A stretch of DNA of 32,417 nt from Rathayibacter sp. SD072 (GCF_017355185.1 NZ_JADILJ010000042.1:1-32417); one strand, 5' to 3'; shown: positions 15,243 to 22,017, numbered from the stretch's first letter. Made by a program: numbers and translations. Notes: generated by a model not told the origin, from the letters alone.

Positions 15243-15429
15243 CCCGGGTGTCCTGCGCGCGCGGACGTGCCGGGTGACGCCGATCCGTCGCGGACGGCTC
15301 TGCCGAATCGCTCTCGGCGACCGTTTTCGACGGATCACTCACCCCGGACGACCGATCACGACGGATCGCGACCGCGGCGACCAGTCGCAGACGCCCTCTC
15401 CGGTCGCACCTGCCGATCCACCTGCGGCC

Positions 15430-15505
15430 GAGACCCGCCGACACCGCACCTCCGGCTCCGGCGGGTCTCGAGACGCCCCTCCGGGGCTACTCGACCAGCA
15501 AGGAG
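15430..15505. repeat. REP-like palindromic element
   Basis: GAGACCCGCCG (15430-15440) and CGGCGGGTCTC (15459-15469) are a perfect 11-bp inverted repeat. It runs into CGAGACGCCCC-TCC-GGGGCTACTCG, a second imperfect dyad ending in ACCAG. I recall similar TCTCGA...TACTCGACCAG intergenic elements dispersed in Microbacteriaceae genomes, but could not check it here. Confidence 0.55.
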
Positions 15506-15540
15506 TGGAGCACCCGAAATGCGGAACGCGAGCTGTGACC

Positions 15541-15650
15541 CTGCACCCCGTCGCGCAAGGCCGAGCGCATCGCGGAATCGCGTGCCAAGCGATTCCGCGG
15601 AGCGGTACGCAGGACGCTCTGCGGAACGCGGCCGTCCGCGGAAGCCGACC
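15541..15650. repeat. 110-bp repeat block A, copy 1
   Basis: The first 90 nt are identical to 15841-15930 and the next 20 differ at 4 positions, giving two copies exactly 300 nt apart. Each contains the hairpin GCGGAATCG (15572-15580) / CGATTCCGC (15590-15598), 9 bp with a 9-nt loop. Each copy is followed directly by a 49-bp unit. Such near identity implies recent duplication or gene conversion. Confidence 0.9.
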
Positions 15651-15846
15651 GCGGCGAGGAGTGCCGCAGGCACGCCGAGCACGGGGGCACCGCCCGACTG
15701 CGGCGAGGAGTGCCGACGGCACTCCGCGCACAGGGGCACCGCCCGACCGCGGCGAGGAGTGCCGACGGCACTCCGCGCACAGGGGCACCGCCCGACCGCG
15801 GCGAGGAGTGCCGACGGCACTCCGAGCACAGGAACACCGACTGCAC
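15651..15846. repeat. 49-bp tandem array, 4 units, each with a hairpin
   Basis: Units start at 15651, 15700, 15749 and 15798. Units 2 and 3 are identical; units 1 and 4 are diverged, and the last bases of unit 4 overlap block A copy 2. Each has the palindrome GGAGTGCC-GAC-GGCACTCC (8-bp stem, 3-nt loop; one mismatch in unit 1). There are no spacers between units, so it is not a CRISPR array. Unit length is not divisible by 3, arguing against coding. Confidence 0.9.
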
Positions 15847-15950
15847 CCCGTCGCGCAAGGCCGAGCGCATCGCGGAATCGCGTGCCAAGCGATTCCGCGG
15901 AGCGGTACGCAGGACGCTCTGCGGAACGCGACCGTCTGCGAACGCCGACC
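15841..15950. repeat. 110-bp repeat block A, copy 2
   Basis: Second copy of the block at 15541-15650; hairpin arms at 15872-15880 and 15890-15898. It interrupts the series of 49-bp units, with one further unit after it. Confidence 0.9.
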
Positions 15951-15990
15951 GCGGCGAGGAGTGCCGACGGCACTCCGAGCACGGGAACAC
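15951..15990. repeat. Solitary 49-bp-type unit after block A copy 2
   Basis: Starts GCGGCGAGGAGTGCC and carries the same hairpin GGAGTGCC-GAC-GGCACTCC, ending in GAGCACGGGAACAC like unit 4. It shows that the order A then unit occurs twice, giving the mosaic A-BBBB-A-B. Confidence 0.85.
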
Positions 15991-15992
15991 GG

Positions 15993-16030
15993 AAGGGGGC
16001 CCCGCGATCGTCAGATCGCGAAGCCCCCTT
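15993..16030 (-). terminator. Second hairpin downstream of rpsN
   Basis: Arms 15993-16009 and 16014-16030 pair over 17 positions with two central mismatches and a 4-nt loop (GTCA). On the minus strand the stem begins AAGGGGGC and ends CCCCCTT. It is a likely rho-independent-type terminator for the ribosomal protein operon. Confidence 0.7.
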
Positions 16031-16050
16031 CGGTGTGAGCGCAGCGGCAC

Positions 16051-16089
16051 GCTGGTAGTCAGCGGCGCTGCGCGCCGCTGACTACCAGC
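16051..16089 (-). terminator. Perfect 18-bp hairpin overlapping the rpsN stop
   Basis: 16051-16068 and 16072-16089 are perfectly complementary over 18 bp with a 3-nt loop. One arm contains the last two sense codons (Ser-Trp) and the TAG stop of rpsN (16082-16084). A second hairpin lies 20 nt further on. Confidence 0.75.
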
Positions 16090-16387
16090 TCGACTTGGTG
16101 ATGCCGGGCAGCTCGCCGCGGTGCGCCATGTCGCGGAAGCGGACACGCGAGATGCCGAACTTCGACAGGTTGCCGCGGGGGCGGCCGTCGACGGCGTCGC
16201 GGCCGCGGACGCGGACCGGCGAGGCGTTGCGGGGGAGCTTCTGGAGGCCGACGCGGGCGGCCTCGCGGGACTCGTCGGTGCCGGCCGGGTCGACGAGAGC
16301 CTTCTTGAGCTCCAGGCGCTTGGCGGCGTAGCGGTCGACGATCACCTTGCGCTGCTCGTTGCGGGCGATCTTGCTCTTCTTGGCCAT
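16082..16387 (-). CDS. rpsN: 30S ribosomal protein S14, zinc-free type
   Basis: A 101-residue S14. It starts [21 protein letters not shown] and ends in [24 protein letters not shown](I/V)TKSSW, the conserved S14 C-terminus. There are no Cys residues, so it belongs to the C-minus (zinc-independent) class, longer than the ~61-residue zinc form. It is the last gene of rpmB-rpmG-rpsN; its ATG (16385-16387) lies 2 nt after the rpmG TAG. The AGCGCTAG just before provides a weak ribosome site, so coupling to rpmG is likely. Confidence 0.96.
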   Translation of the reverse strand: MAKKSKIARNEQRKVIVDRYAAKRLELKKALVDPAGTDESREAARVGLQKLPRNASPVRVRGRDAVDGRPRGNLSKFGISRVRFRDMAHRGELPGITKSSW

Positions 16388-16389
16388 TT

Positions 16390-16557
16390 CTAGCGCTCCT
16401 CGCGGAAGTCGACGTGCTTGCGCACTACGGGGTCGTACTTCTTCAGCACGAGACGGTCGGGGTCGTTGCGACGGTTCTTCTTGGTCACGTAGGTGTAACC
16501 GGTGCCTGCCGTCGAACGGAGCTTGATGATGGGACGGACGTCCTGCTGCTTTGCCAT
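16390..16557 (-). CDS. rpmG: 50S ribosomal protein L33, zinc-free type
   Basis: A 55-residue L33 that is too short for most ORF lists. It reads [20 protein letters not shown], then [20 protein letters not shown] and [15 protein letters not shown]. It contains no Cys, hence the C-minus class; actinobacteria commonly keep such copies for zinc limitation. Its ATG (16555-16557) overlaps the rpmB stop in a TAATG junction. The TAG at 16390-16392 is followed by rpsN after 2 nt. Confidence 0.95.
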   Translation of the reverse strand: MAKQQDVRPIIKLRSTAGTGYTYVTKKNRRNDPDRLVLKKYDPVVRKHVDFREER

Positions 16558-16793
16558 TAGATCTTCACCCCACGAGCGAGAATGTCCTTGACGACGGACT
16601 CGATGCCACGGGCGTCGATGACCTTGATGCCCTTGGCCGACAGCGTCAGGGTGACGTTACGGCGGAGCGAGGGGACGTAGTACGTCTTCTTCTGCACGTT
16701 CGGGTCGAAGCGGCGCTTGGTGCGCCGGTGCGAGTGCGAGATGGCGTGCCCGAAGCCGGGAACGGCTCCGGTCACCTGGCAGACTGCTGCCAT
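16557..16793 (-). CDS. rpmB: 50S ribosomal protein L28, zinc-free type
   Basis: A 78-residue L28 starting [20 protein letters not shown], with [12 protein letters not shown] and a C-terminus ending in ILARGVKI. Only one Cys remains of the two CxxC pairs of zinc L28, so it is the C-minus form. ATG 16791-16793 is preceded by GGAGGAAACC, a very good ribosome site; an upstream ATG 12 nt earlier is rejected because it precedes that site. First gene of the rpmB-rpmG-rpsN operon. I see no AT-rich Zur-type box upstream. Confidence 0.95.
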   Translation of the reverse strand: MAAVCQVTGAVPGFGHAISHSHRRTKRRFDPNVQKKTYYVPSLRRNVTLTLSAKGIKVIDARGIESVVKDILARGVKI

Positions 16794-16958
16794 GGTTTCC
16801 TCCATGTGTGGTTACCGTGGGGCGCACGCGGCACTCGGCCCCGCTCGACCCACCCAAGGTCACTTGTCGGCATACCGCCCGCTCGTCGCGGAGGTCGGAA
16901 CCTCCGCCGCTCGGGCAGCACGCAAGCGCGTGCAGATGCACGCAACCTGAGTAGCTTA
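16794..16958 (-). promoter_or_regulatory. Promoter and ~150-nt leader of the rpmB operon
   Basis: On the minus strand TAAGCT (16958-16953) is a plausible TANNNT -10, which would leave a leader of about 150 nt before rpmB. The leader can form small hairpins such as GCACGC-AAGC-GCGTGC and GGAGGT-CGGA-ACCTCC. A regulatory role is possible but unproven. Confidence 0.35.
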
Positions 16959-16989
16959 CGTGATGCGGCGGGCGGCGGGCAAGAGCGCC

Positions 16990-18753
16990 TCAGCCCGACT
17001 GCGCCGCGTGCATCCGCGCGTAGTGCCCGCCGACCGAGAGCAGCTCGTCGTGCGAGCCCCACTCGACGATGCGGCCGGCGTCGAGCACGACGATGCGGTC
17101 GGCCGAGCGGATCGTGGAGAAGCGGTGGGCGACGACCAGGGTCGTCCGCCCCTCGGTCAGCCGGCCGAGGGCGTCCTTGATCAGCGCCTCCGACTCGGGG
17201 TCCAGCGCGCTCGTCGCCTCGTCCAGCAGGAGCACGCGGGGGTCGCGGATGAGGGCGCGGGCGATCGAGAGCCGCTGGCGCTGCCCACCCGAGAGGCGGG
17301 CGCCGCGCTCCCCCACGACGGAGTGCCAGTGGTCGGGGAGCGATTCGACGATCTCCCACGCGTTCGCGTCGCGCAGCGCCGCCTCCATCCGCTCGTCGGA
17401 CACGTCGCCGAGGCCGTAGGCGATGTTGTCGCGGATCGTGCCCTCGAAGAGCACCGACTCCTGCGGCACGACCGAGACCGAGCGGCGGAAGGTGCGCAGG
17501 TCGAGCGTCTCCATGTCGACGCCGTCGAGCAGGATCCGCCCCGACGTGGGGCGGAGGAAGCCCAGCACCACGTTGAGCAGGGTCGACTTGCCGGATCCGG
17601 ACGCGCCGACGAACGCCACCGTCTCGCCCGGTCGGAGGTCCAGGTCGATGCCGTGCAGAGCGGGTCCGTCGTCGCCGTAGCGGAAGTCGACCCGCTCGAG
17701 GGTGAGGCGGCCGTGCACCTCGCCGACGGGGCGCTTGCCCTCGTTGTGCTCGAGGTCGGGGTCCTCGAGGACCTCGGCGATGGAGCGGACCGACTCGAAG
17801 CCGCGGGCGGCGAGGGGCAGCAGCATCAGCAGGTTGGTCATGGAGGACGTGAGGAGCGCGAAGTAGCTGCTCAGCAGCACGACCTGGCCCGGGGTGACGG
17901 GGAGCCATCCCGAGATCGAGACCCACGCGGCGAGCACCAGGCAGCCGACTCCGAGCAGCTGCAGGCTGACCCACGAGAGCGAGGCGAAGCGGCCGTTGAG
18001 CAGGTCGAGCTCGAAGCCGGCCTCGCGCACGCCCTCGGCTCCGGTGGCGACGGTGCGCACCGCGGTCTGCTCGAGACCGTGCGCCCGGGTGACGGGCATC
18101 AGGGTCGCCATCGCCCCGACGGTCGCCGAGAAGCGCTCGACCTCGCGGCGGAACTGCTCGTTGCGGCGCATGCTCCGCCGCTGCAGGATGCGCCGGAGCA
18201 GCACCGCGAGCGGGATGGCGAGGGCGTAGACGGGGAGGAACGCGGGCACGTTGATCGCCGTCATCGCGACGGCTCCGATCAGCACCATCACCGCCGAGAG
18301 CAGCGGGTTCGCGGTCTGCTGCAGCATCGTCTCGACGTTCTCGACGTCGCGGACGACCTTGGTCTGCACGATCGCGCTGTTCGCCCGGGCGTGGAACCCG
18401 ATCGAGAGCAGCTGCAGACGGTTCGCGATGGCCTTCCGCAGATCCGCGCCCATGTCGCGGACCGTGCCCATGAACAGCCGCACGAACATCACGTGGTTCG
18501 GGTAGTTCTGCGCGAGCAGCACCAGGGCGATCACCGACCACAGCAGGAGCCCGCTGCCGGGCCCGCCCGCGACGACGATGTCGATCACCTGCGCCGTGAC
18601 GACCGGGAGGAACCACAGCGGGGTGTCCTTCACCGCGAAGAAGGCGACGGCGGCGAGGATGCGGCGCGGGCGCCTCCGGAGCAGGCCCACGACGCTGCGC
18701 AGCGGATGGCGCCCGTCGACGATCTCCTCCACGGAAAGTGCTTTCCCAGACAT
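16990..18753 (-). CDS. ABC transporter, fused permease and ATP-binding protein
   Basis: A 587-residue half-transporter (homo- or heterodimer) of the exporter type. About six membrane helices cover residues 30-310; the ATPase domain runs from about 345. Motifs: Walker A GASGSGKST (383-391), Q-loop VVPQESVLFEG (428-438), signature LSGGQ (487-491), Walker B VLLLDEATS (507-515) and the switch His in VVAHR (540-544). The ATG at 18751-18753 follows GAGGATGGACGC. The frame extends upstream for hundreds of codons, but this is antisense to the deacetylase gene. Substrate unknown; lipid or drug export is typical. It is a single gene, divergent from the NodB lipoprotein. Confidence 0.93.
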   Translation of the reverse strand: MSGKALSVEEIVDGRHPLRSVVGLLRRRPRRILAAVAFFAVKDTPLWFLPVVTAQVIDIVVAGGPGSGLLLWSVIALVLLAQNYPNHVMFVRLFMGTVRDMGADLRKAIANRLQLLSIGFHARANSAIVQTKVVRDVENVETMLQQTANPLLSAVMVLIGAVAMTAINVPAFLPVYALAIPLAVLLRRILQRRSMRRNEQFRREVERFSATVGAMATLMPVTRAHGLEQTAVRTVATGAEGVREAGFELDLLNGRFASLSWVSLQLLGVGCLVLAAWVSISGWLPVTPGQVVLLSSYFALLTSSMTNLLMLLPLAARGFESVRSIAEVLEDPDLEHNEGKRPVGEVHGRLTLERVDFRYGDDGPALHGIDLDLRPGETVAFVGASGSGKSTLLNVVLGFLRPTSGRILLDGVDMETLDLRTFRRSVSVVPQESVLFEGTIRDNIAYGLGDVSDERMEAALRDANAWEIVESLPDHWHSVVGERGARLSGGQRQRLSIARALIRDPRVLLLDEATSALDPESEALIKDALGRLTEGRTTLVVAHRFSTIRSADRIVVLDAGRIVEWGSHDELLSVGGHYARMHAAQSG

Positions 18754-18837
18754 GCGTCCATCCTCGCGCGCCCGCGGGCGGGGGCACCACCCCGCCGCGC
18801 CGCACGCCTCGTCGTGCGGACGCGGTCGGCGTCGCGA

Positions 18838-18843
18838 TACGGT
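18838..18843 (+). promoter_or_regulatory. Putative -10 box (TACGGT) of the deacetylase gene
   Basis: TACGGT fits TANNNT and lies 45 nt before the ATG at 18889. The -35 position reads TGCGGA, a weak match. Confidence 0.3.
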
Positions 18844-18888
18844 CGCTCGGGCGCTCCGGGGGGATCGGCGCGCCGACGAGGGGGGACC

Positions 18889-19704
18889 ATGGGATCGGTG
18901 AGGCGTCGCGCGCTGCTGCTGGGGATCGCGTCGGCGGCGGCCGCACTGAGCGGCTGCACCGCCGACGCCCGGCCCGCCCCGCTGACGGCCGCTCCGGTCG
19001 CGGCGAGCACGTCCCCGACACCGACTCCACCGCCCCGGCCCGTGCCGACCGCGACCGCGGCCGCCGCTCCCGTGCGCGCCCGCGTGCCCCTGCCCGAGGG
19101 CGTCATCACGGAGCTGCCCGGCGAGGGGAGCCTGATGGCCTGGACGGTCGACGACGGCGCCGACACCGAGGTCGTCGCCGCCTACGCGCAGTTCGCGGCG
19201 GACACCGGCACCCGGCTCACGTTCTTCCTGAACGGGCAGTACGACTCCTGGACCGTCTGCGCGCCCGCCCTCGCACCGCTCGTCGCCTCGGGTCAGGTGC
19301 AGCTCGCGAACCACACCTGGTCGCACGTCGACCTCACGAGCCTGAGTGCCGACGGCGTGCAGGAGGAGCTCGGCCGCAACGGCGAGTTCATCCGCTCCAC
19401 CTACGGCGTCGAGGCCGCTCCCTTCTACCGTCCGCCGTTCGGCTACACCGACAGCGCGAGCCGGGCCGCCGCGGCGGGCATCGGCTACACGGCGACGACG
19501 CTCTGGTACGGCTCGCTGTCGGACTCCGGCCTCATCACGACCGATCAGCTGCTGGGCTTCGCCGACGAGTGGTTCCGGCCGCAGCGCATCGTGATCGGGC
19601 ACGCGAACTTCGACCCGGTGACGCAGGTGTACGCGCAGCTGGTGGACCTCCTGCGCGAGCGCTCGCTCGAGACGGTGACGCTGCGCGACGTGTTCGCGGT
19701 CTGA
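18889..19704 (+). CDS. Polysaccharide-deacetylase (NodB) family lipoprotein
   Basis: A 271-residue lipoprotein. Residues 1-23 give an Arg-rich signal peptide with lipobox ALSGC (Cys23), then a Pro/Thr-rich linker (40-65). The NodB domain has the Asp pair in TVDDGAD (88-89), the metal-binding His142 and His146 in NHTWSH, RPPFG (181-185) and His238 in IVIGHANFDP. The expected activity is zinc-dependent N-deacetylation of peptidoglycan or another cell-wall glycan outside the membrane. ATG 18889 has GAGGGGGGACC just upstream. The unusual spelling DDGAD replaces the common FDDGP, but both aspartates are retained. Confidence 0.92.
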   Translation: MGSVRRRALLLGIASAAAALSGCTADARPAPLTAAPVAASTSPTPTPPPRPVPTATAAAAPVRARVPLPEGVITELPGEGSLMAWTVDDGADTEVVAAYAQFAADTGTRLTFFLNGQYDSWTVCAPALAPLVASGQVQLANHTWSHVDLTSLSADGVQEELGRNGEFIRSTYGVEAAPFYRPPFGYTDSASRAAAAGIGYTATTLWYGSLSDSGLITTDQLLGFADEWFRPQRIVIGHANFDPVTQVYAQLVDLLRERSLETVTLRDVFAV

Positions 19705-19736
19705 CGGCGTCGGTGCCGACCGCCGGGTCCGGTCAG
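19701..19736. terminator. Convergent hairpin joining two stop codons
   Basis: CTGAC (19701-19705) pairs with GTCAG (19732-19736), and inside it GGCGTCGG pairs with CCGAC(C)GCC with one bulge. The two arms contain the TGA stops of the deacetylase (19702-19704) and of the LysR gene (19733-19735). Confidence 0.5.
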
Positions 19737-20611
19737 CGCAGACTCGCGCGGGCGGCGTCGGCGATCGCGGCCGACACCGCATCCAGGCTCGGCGTGCGCA
19801 GCGACCACTGCTGCCAGTAGAGGGGGATGTCGACCGGTTCGCCGCCCAGGGCGACGAGCCCCGGATCGCCGACCGGGGCCTGCAGCTCCGGCAGCATGCC
19901 CCAGCCCAGGCCCAGACGGACCGCGGCCTCGAAGTCGGTCGAGCCGGGCACCCGGTGCTGCGGCGGAGCGGCGTGCGGTGCGTGCGCGGCGAGGAACCGC
20001 TCCTGCAGCCGGTCCTTCTCGTCGAAGACGACGACGGGAGCGTCGGCCAGCCCGTCGAGGTCGCCGTCGGCGAACCAGCGATCGGCGAACGCGGGCGCCG
20101 CCATCGCCCGGTACCGCATGACGCCGAGCGGAGCGACGGAGCAGCCGAGCACCGCCTCCGACTCGGCCGTCACCGCCGCGATCACCGTGCCGTCGCGGAG
20201 GAACGCGGTGGTGTGCTCCTGGTCCTCCCGGTGCAGCTCGAAGACGACGCCCGGCACGCCGGCGAGCGCCGGCAGCACCCACGTGGCGAGGGAGTCGGCG
20301 TTGACGGCGAGGGCGAGGGACACGGGGCCCGCGCCCTCCGCCTCCTCGCCGCCGAGGGCGCGGACGGCGTCCTCGGCGAGCAGCTCGATCTGCCGCGCGA
20401 GGCGGAGGAGGCCGGCCCCCGCCTCGGTCGCGACGACCGGGCGCGAGCGGACGAGCAGCACCCGCCCCGCCGCGGTCTCGAGCGCCTTGATCCGCTGACT
20501 GAGAGCGGAGGGAGTCACGTGCAGGGCCCGCGCGGCCGCATCGAAGGAGCCGTGCCGCACGGCGGCGGCCAGCGCGCGGAGGCGGGAGAGGTCGAGATCA
20601 TCGGTCAGCAT
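19733..20611 (-). CDS. lysG: LysR-family regulator, LysG/ArgP type
   Basis: A 292-residue LysR-type regulator. The N-terminal HTH reads FDAAARALHVTPSALSQRIKAL (about 24-45), followed by the linker helix and an effector-binding domain with the LysG/ArgP-type segments LAVNADSLATW and GLGWGMLPE. The family activates a divergent amino-acid exporter when lysine or arginine is high. It is divergent from the lysE gene with an 83-nt shared region. The ATG at 20609-20611 is preceded by GGGAGCGAG. A TACCGT -10 (20642-20637) would give a short leader. The symbol reflects the pairing and not a proven ligand. Confidence 0.9.
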   Translation of the reverse strand: MLTDDLDLSRLRALAAAVRHGSFDAAARALHVTPSALSQRIKALETAAGRVLLVRSRPVVATEAGAGLLRLARQIELLAEDAVRALGGEEAEGAGPVSLALAVNADSLATWVLPALAGVPGVVFELHREDQEHTTAFLRDGTVIAAVTAESEAVLGCSVAPLGVMRYRAMAAPAFADRWFADGDLDGLADAPVVVFDEKDRLQERFLAAHAPHAAPPQHRVPGSTDFEAAVRLGLGWGMLPELQAPVGDPGLVALGGEPVDIPLYWQQWSLRTPSLDAVSAAIADAARASLR

Positions 20612-20625
20612 CGGCTCGCTCCCAT

Positions 20626-20645
20626 CAGTTCTGCTTACGGTACTG
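20626..20645. promoter_or_regulatory. Candidate LysG operator (dyad with T-N11-A)
   Basis: CAGT (20626-20629) and ACTG (20642-20645) form an inverted repeat with a T-N11-A LysR box inside (T20630, A20642). It covers the likely -10 of lysG on the minus strand, so it can control lysG itself and the divergent lysE. Confidence 0.45.
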
Positions 20646-20681
20646 AAGGAGCGTGAGCTGGTCTACAGGAACGGCGCGCTC

Positions 20682-20687
20682 TACCGT
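20682..20687 (+). promoter_or_regulatory. -10 box (TACCGT) of lysE, leaderless
   Basis: TACCGT fits TANNNT and is followed by exactly 7 nt and the GTG at 20695. It supports both a leaderless mRNA and this start codon. Confidence 0.5.
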
Positions 20688-20694
20688 CGGGAGC

Positions 20695-21306
20695 GTGTCC
20701 CCCCTCCTCGCAGCCGCCTCCGGTCTCGGATTCGGCCTCTCGCTCATCATCGCCATCGGCGCGCAGAACGCCTTCGTCCTCCGGCAGGGCCTGCGCCGCG
20801 AGCACGTGCTCGCGGTCGTCGTCATTTGCGCTCTCTGCGACGCGGCGCTGATCGTGCTGGGCATCGCGGGGATCGGCGCCGTGCTCGAGTCGGCGCCCTG
20901 GCTGCTCGTCGTCATCCGCTGGGGCGGCATCGCGTTCCTCCTGGGCTACGCGTTCCTCGCCGCGAAGCGGGCACTGCGCCCCGGCACGCTCGAGGGCGAC
21001 CCGGCCGGCGCCTCCACGTCGCTGCGCACCGCGGTCGCGACGTGCCTCGCGCTGACGCTGCTGAATCCGCACGTCTATCTCGACACGGTGGTGCTGCTGG
21101 GGTCGGTGGCGAACACGCACGGCGACGAGCGCTGGTGGTTCGGCGCCGGAGCGGCTGTGGGGAGCGTGCTCTGGTTCACGGCGCTCGGATTCGGGGCGCG
21201 GGCGCTGCGTCCGCTGTTCCGCAGCCGCACGGCCTGGCGGGTGCTCGACGCGGGAGTGGCGGTCGTGATGGTGGTGCTGGCGGTGTCGCTGGCGCTGTCG
21301 CACTGA
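20695..21306 (+). CDS. lysE: LysE-family L-lysine/L-arginine exporter
   Basis: A 203-residue membrane protein with 5-6 helices. The hallmark LysE segment GLSLIIAIGAQNAFVLRQGL is near the N-terminus and LLNPHVYLDTVVLLGS sits mid-protein. The family exports basic amino acids to prevent toxic accumulation. GTG 20695 is preferred to the in-frame GTG 20653: it gives the usual N-terminus and sits 7 nt after a -10. The divergent LysG regulator supports the assignment. The stop falls at the start of a 15-bp tandem repeat. Confidence 0.92.
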   Translation: MSPLLAAASGLGFGLSLIIAIGAQNAFVLRQGLRREHVLAVVVICALCDAALIVLGIAGIGAVLESAPWLLVVIRWGGIAFLLGYAFLAAKRALRPGTLEGDPAGASTSLRTAVATCLALTLLNPHVYLDTVVLLGSVANTHGDERWWFGAGAAVGSVLWFTALGFGARALRPLFRSRTAWRVLDAGVAVVMVVLAVSLALSH

Positions 21307-21311
21307 CGCGA

Positions 21312-21356
21312 GGCGCACTGGCCGGTGGTGCACTGACGGGTGGCGCACTGACCGGT
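21312..21356. repeat. Three 15-bp tandem repeats after lysE
   Basis: Units GGYGCACTGRCSGGT at 21312, 21327 and 21342, with a diverged half-copy at the end of lysE (CGCACTGACGCG). They fill the convergent gap to the next gene. Confidence 0.8.
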
Positions 21357-21360
21357 GGCG

Positions 21361-22017
21361 CTACCGGCCCTCGCGGCCGATCGAGCGGGAGGCGAGCAGC
21401 ATCACCGCGCCGAGGGCGACGAGCGAGAGCGCCTCGGCGAACGAGCCGATCGTCCAGAGGGCGATCAGGAGCTCCTGGCTCGGCGAGGAGTCGACGAGCA
21501 GCCCGAGAGAGGGCACGTAGTCCTGAGCTGCCGCGGCGACGACCGCGACGAGCCCGACGACGGTGACCGAGGTCCGGGCCGTGCGCGCGCGCTGCAGGGC
21601 GACGAGCCCGACGACGGCCGCGGCGATCGCGGCGGCGCCCATCACGAGCACGAGGGCGGAGGCGACCGCCATCCCCCGCGTCGGCTCGGCTCCGCTCGGT
21701 GAGAACCACGCCACGAGGGGACGGAGGACGATCAGGACGGCGACGACGAGGAACGCGGCCGCGCCCGTCCGCCCCGCGATGCCGCCCTTCGCGTCCGAGC
21801 CCCGCGCCAGGGCGGAGGCGGCTGCGGCGAGGAGGGCGGCGGCGATCAGCGCGCCGAGGCGACCGAGGCCGGTGACCGCGAGATCCAGTGGCAGGAACCA
21901 CGCCGCGATCTGCAGCAGACCCGCGGCGGCGACGAGGATCCCCGCCAGACGGAGGGTCGCGGCCCGCGAGGCGGCGGTTGGAGTGACCAGCGCGCGGTCG
22001 GACGACGAAGCGGTCAT
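21361..22017 (-). CDS. Hypothetical membrane protein
   Basis: A 218-residue protein with about six hydrophobic helices (for example ILVAAAGLLQIAAWFLPLDL, ALIAAALLAAAASALA, AAAFLVVAVLIVLRPLVAWF, ALVLVMGAAAIAAAVVGLVA). Polar sites include a Trp/Pro pair in helix 1 and a periplasmic or cytosolic stretch DYVPSLGLLVDSSPSQE. The ATG at 22015-22017 follows GGGAGGGGATC, a strong ribosome site. The frame is open upstream but overlaps the GntR gene. It is divergent from the GntR operon and may share its regulatory region. No family is recognised. Confidence 0.78.
   Translation of the reverse strand: MTASSSDRALVTPTAASRAATLRLAGILVAAAGLLQIAAWFLPLDLAVTGLGRLGALIAAALLAAAASALARGSDAKGGIAGRTGAAAFLVVAVLIVLRPLVAWFSPSGAEPTRGMAVASALVLVMGAAAIAAAVVGLVALQRARTARTSVTVVGLVAVVAAAAQDYVPSLGLLVDSSPSQELLIALWTIGSFAEALSLVALGAVMLLASRSIGREGR

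Larger units (their letters stand above)
15243..16050. other. Gene-free region rich in repeats and hairpins
   Basis: About 800 nt between deoC and the rpsN terminator have no supportable gene. Several long frames cross it on both strands, but the main tandem unit is 49 bp (not a multiple of 3), and the translations are Arg/Ser/Pro-rich with no family sequence. The contents are listed separately: a REP-like element, two copies of a 110-bp block 300 bp apart, a 49-bp tandem array, and two hairpins near the end. 15243-15429 shows no clear structure. Confidence 0.8.

Noticed and set aside
15651-15846. CRISPR-like array.
   Set aside because: Units are contiguous with no unique spacers, unit length is constant at 49 bp, and no cas genes are near.
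15356-16146. Several long open frames (about 150-220 codons) on both strands across the repeat locus.
   Set aside because: The repeat unit is 49 bp, so the frame shifts with each copy; translations are low-complexity Arg/Ser/Pro text without family sequence, and all frames are open because of GC content.
16794-16958. Zur box upstream of the rpmB operon.
   Set aside because: Searched by eye for the AT-rich dyad known from actinobacteria; none is present in this GC-rich leader.
18733-18746. Palindrome GGAAAGTGCTTTCC resembling a LacI-type operator.
   Set aside because: It lies inside codons 3-7 of the ABC transporter gene and lacks the usual central CG; likely a chance match.
16772-19782. Long open frames of 750-930 codons overlapping the ABC transporter and the deacetylase.
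   Set aside because: They are shadow frames in other phases or antisense; motifs are found only in the two called genes.
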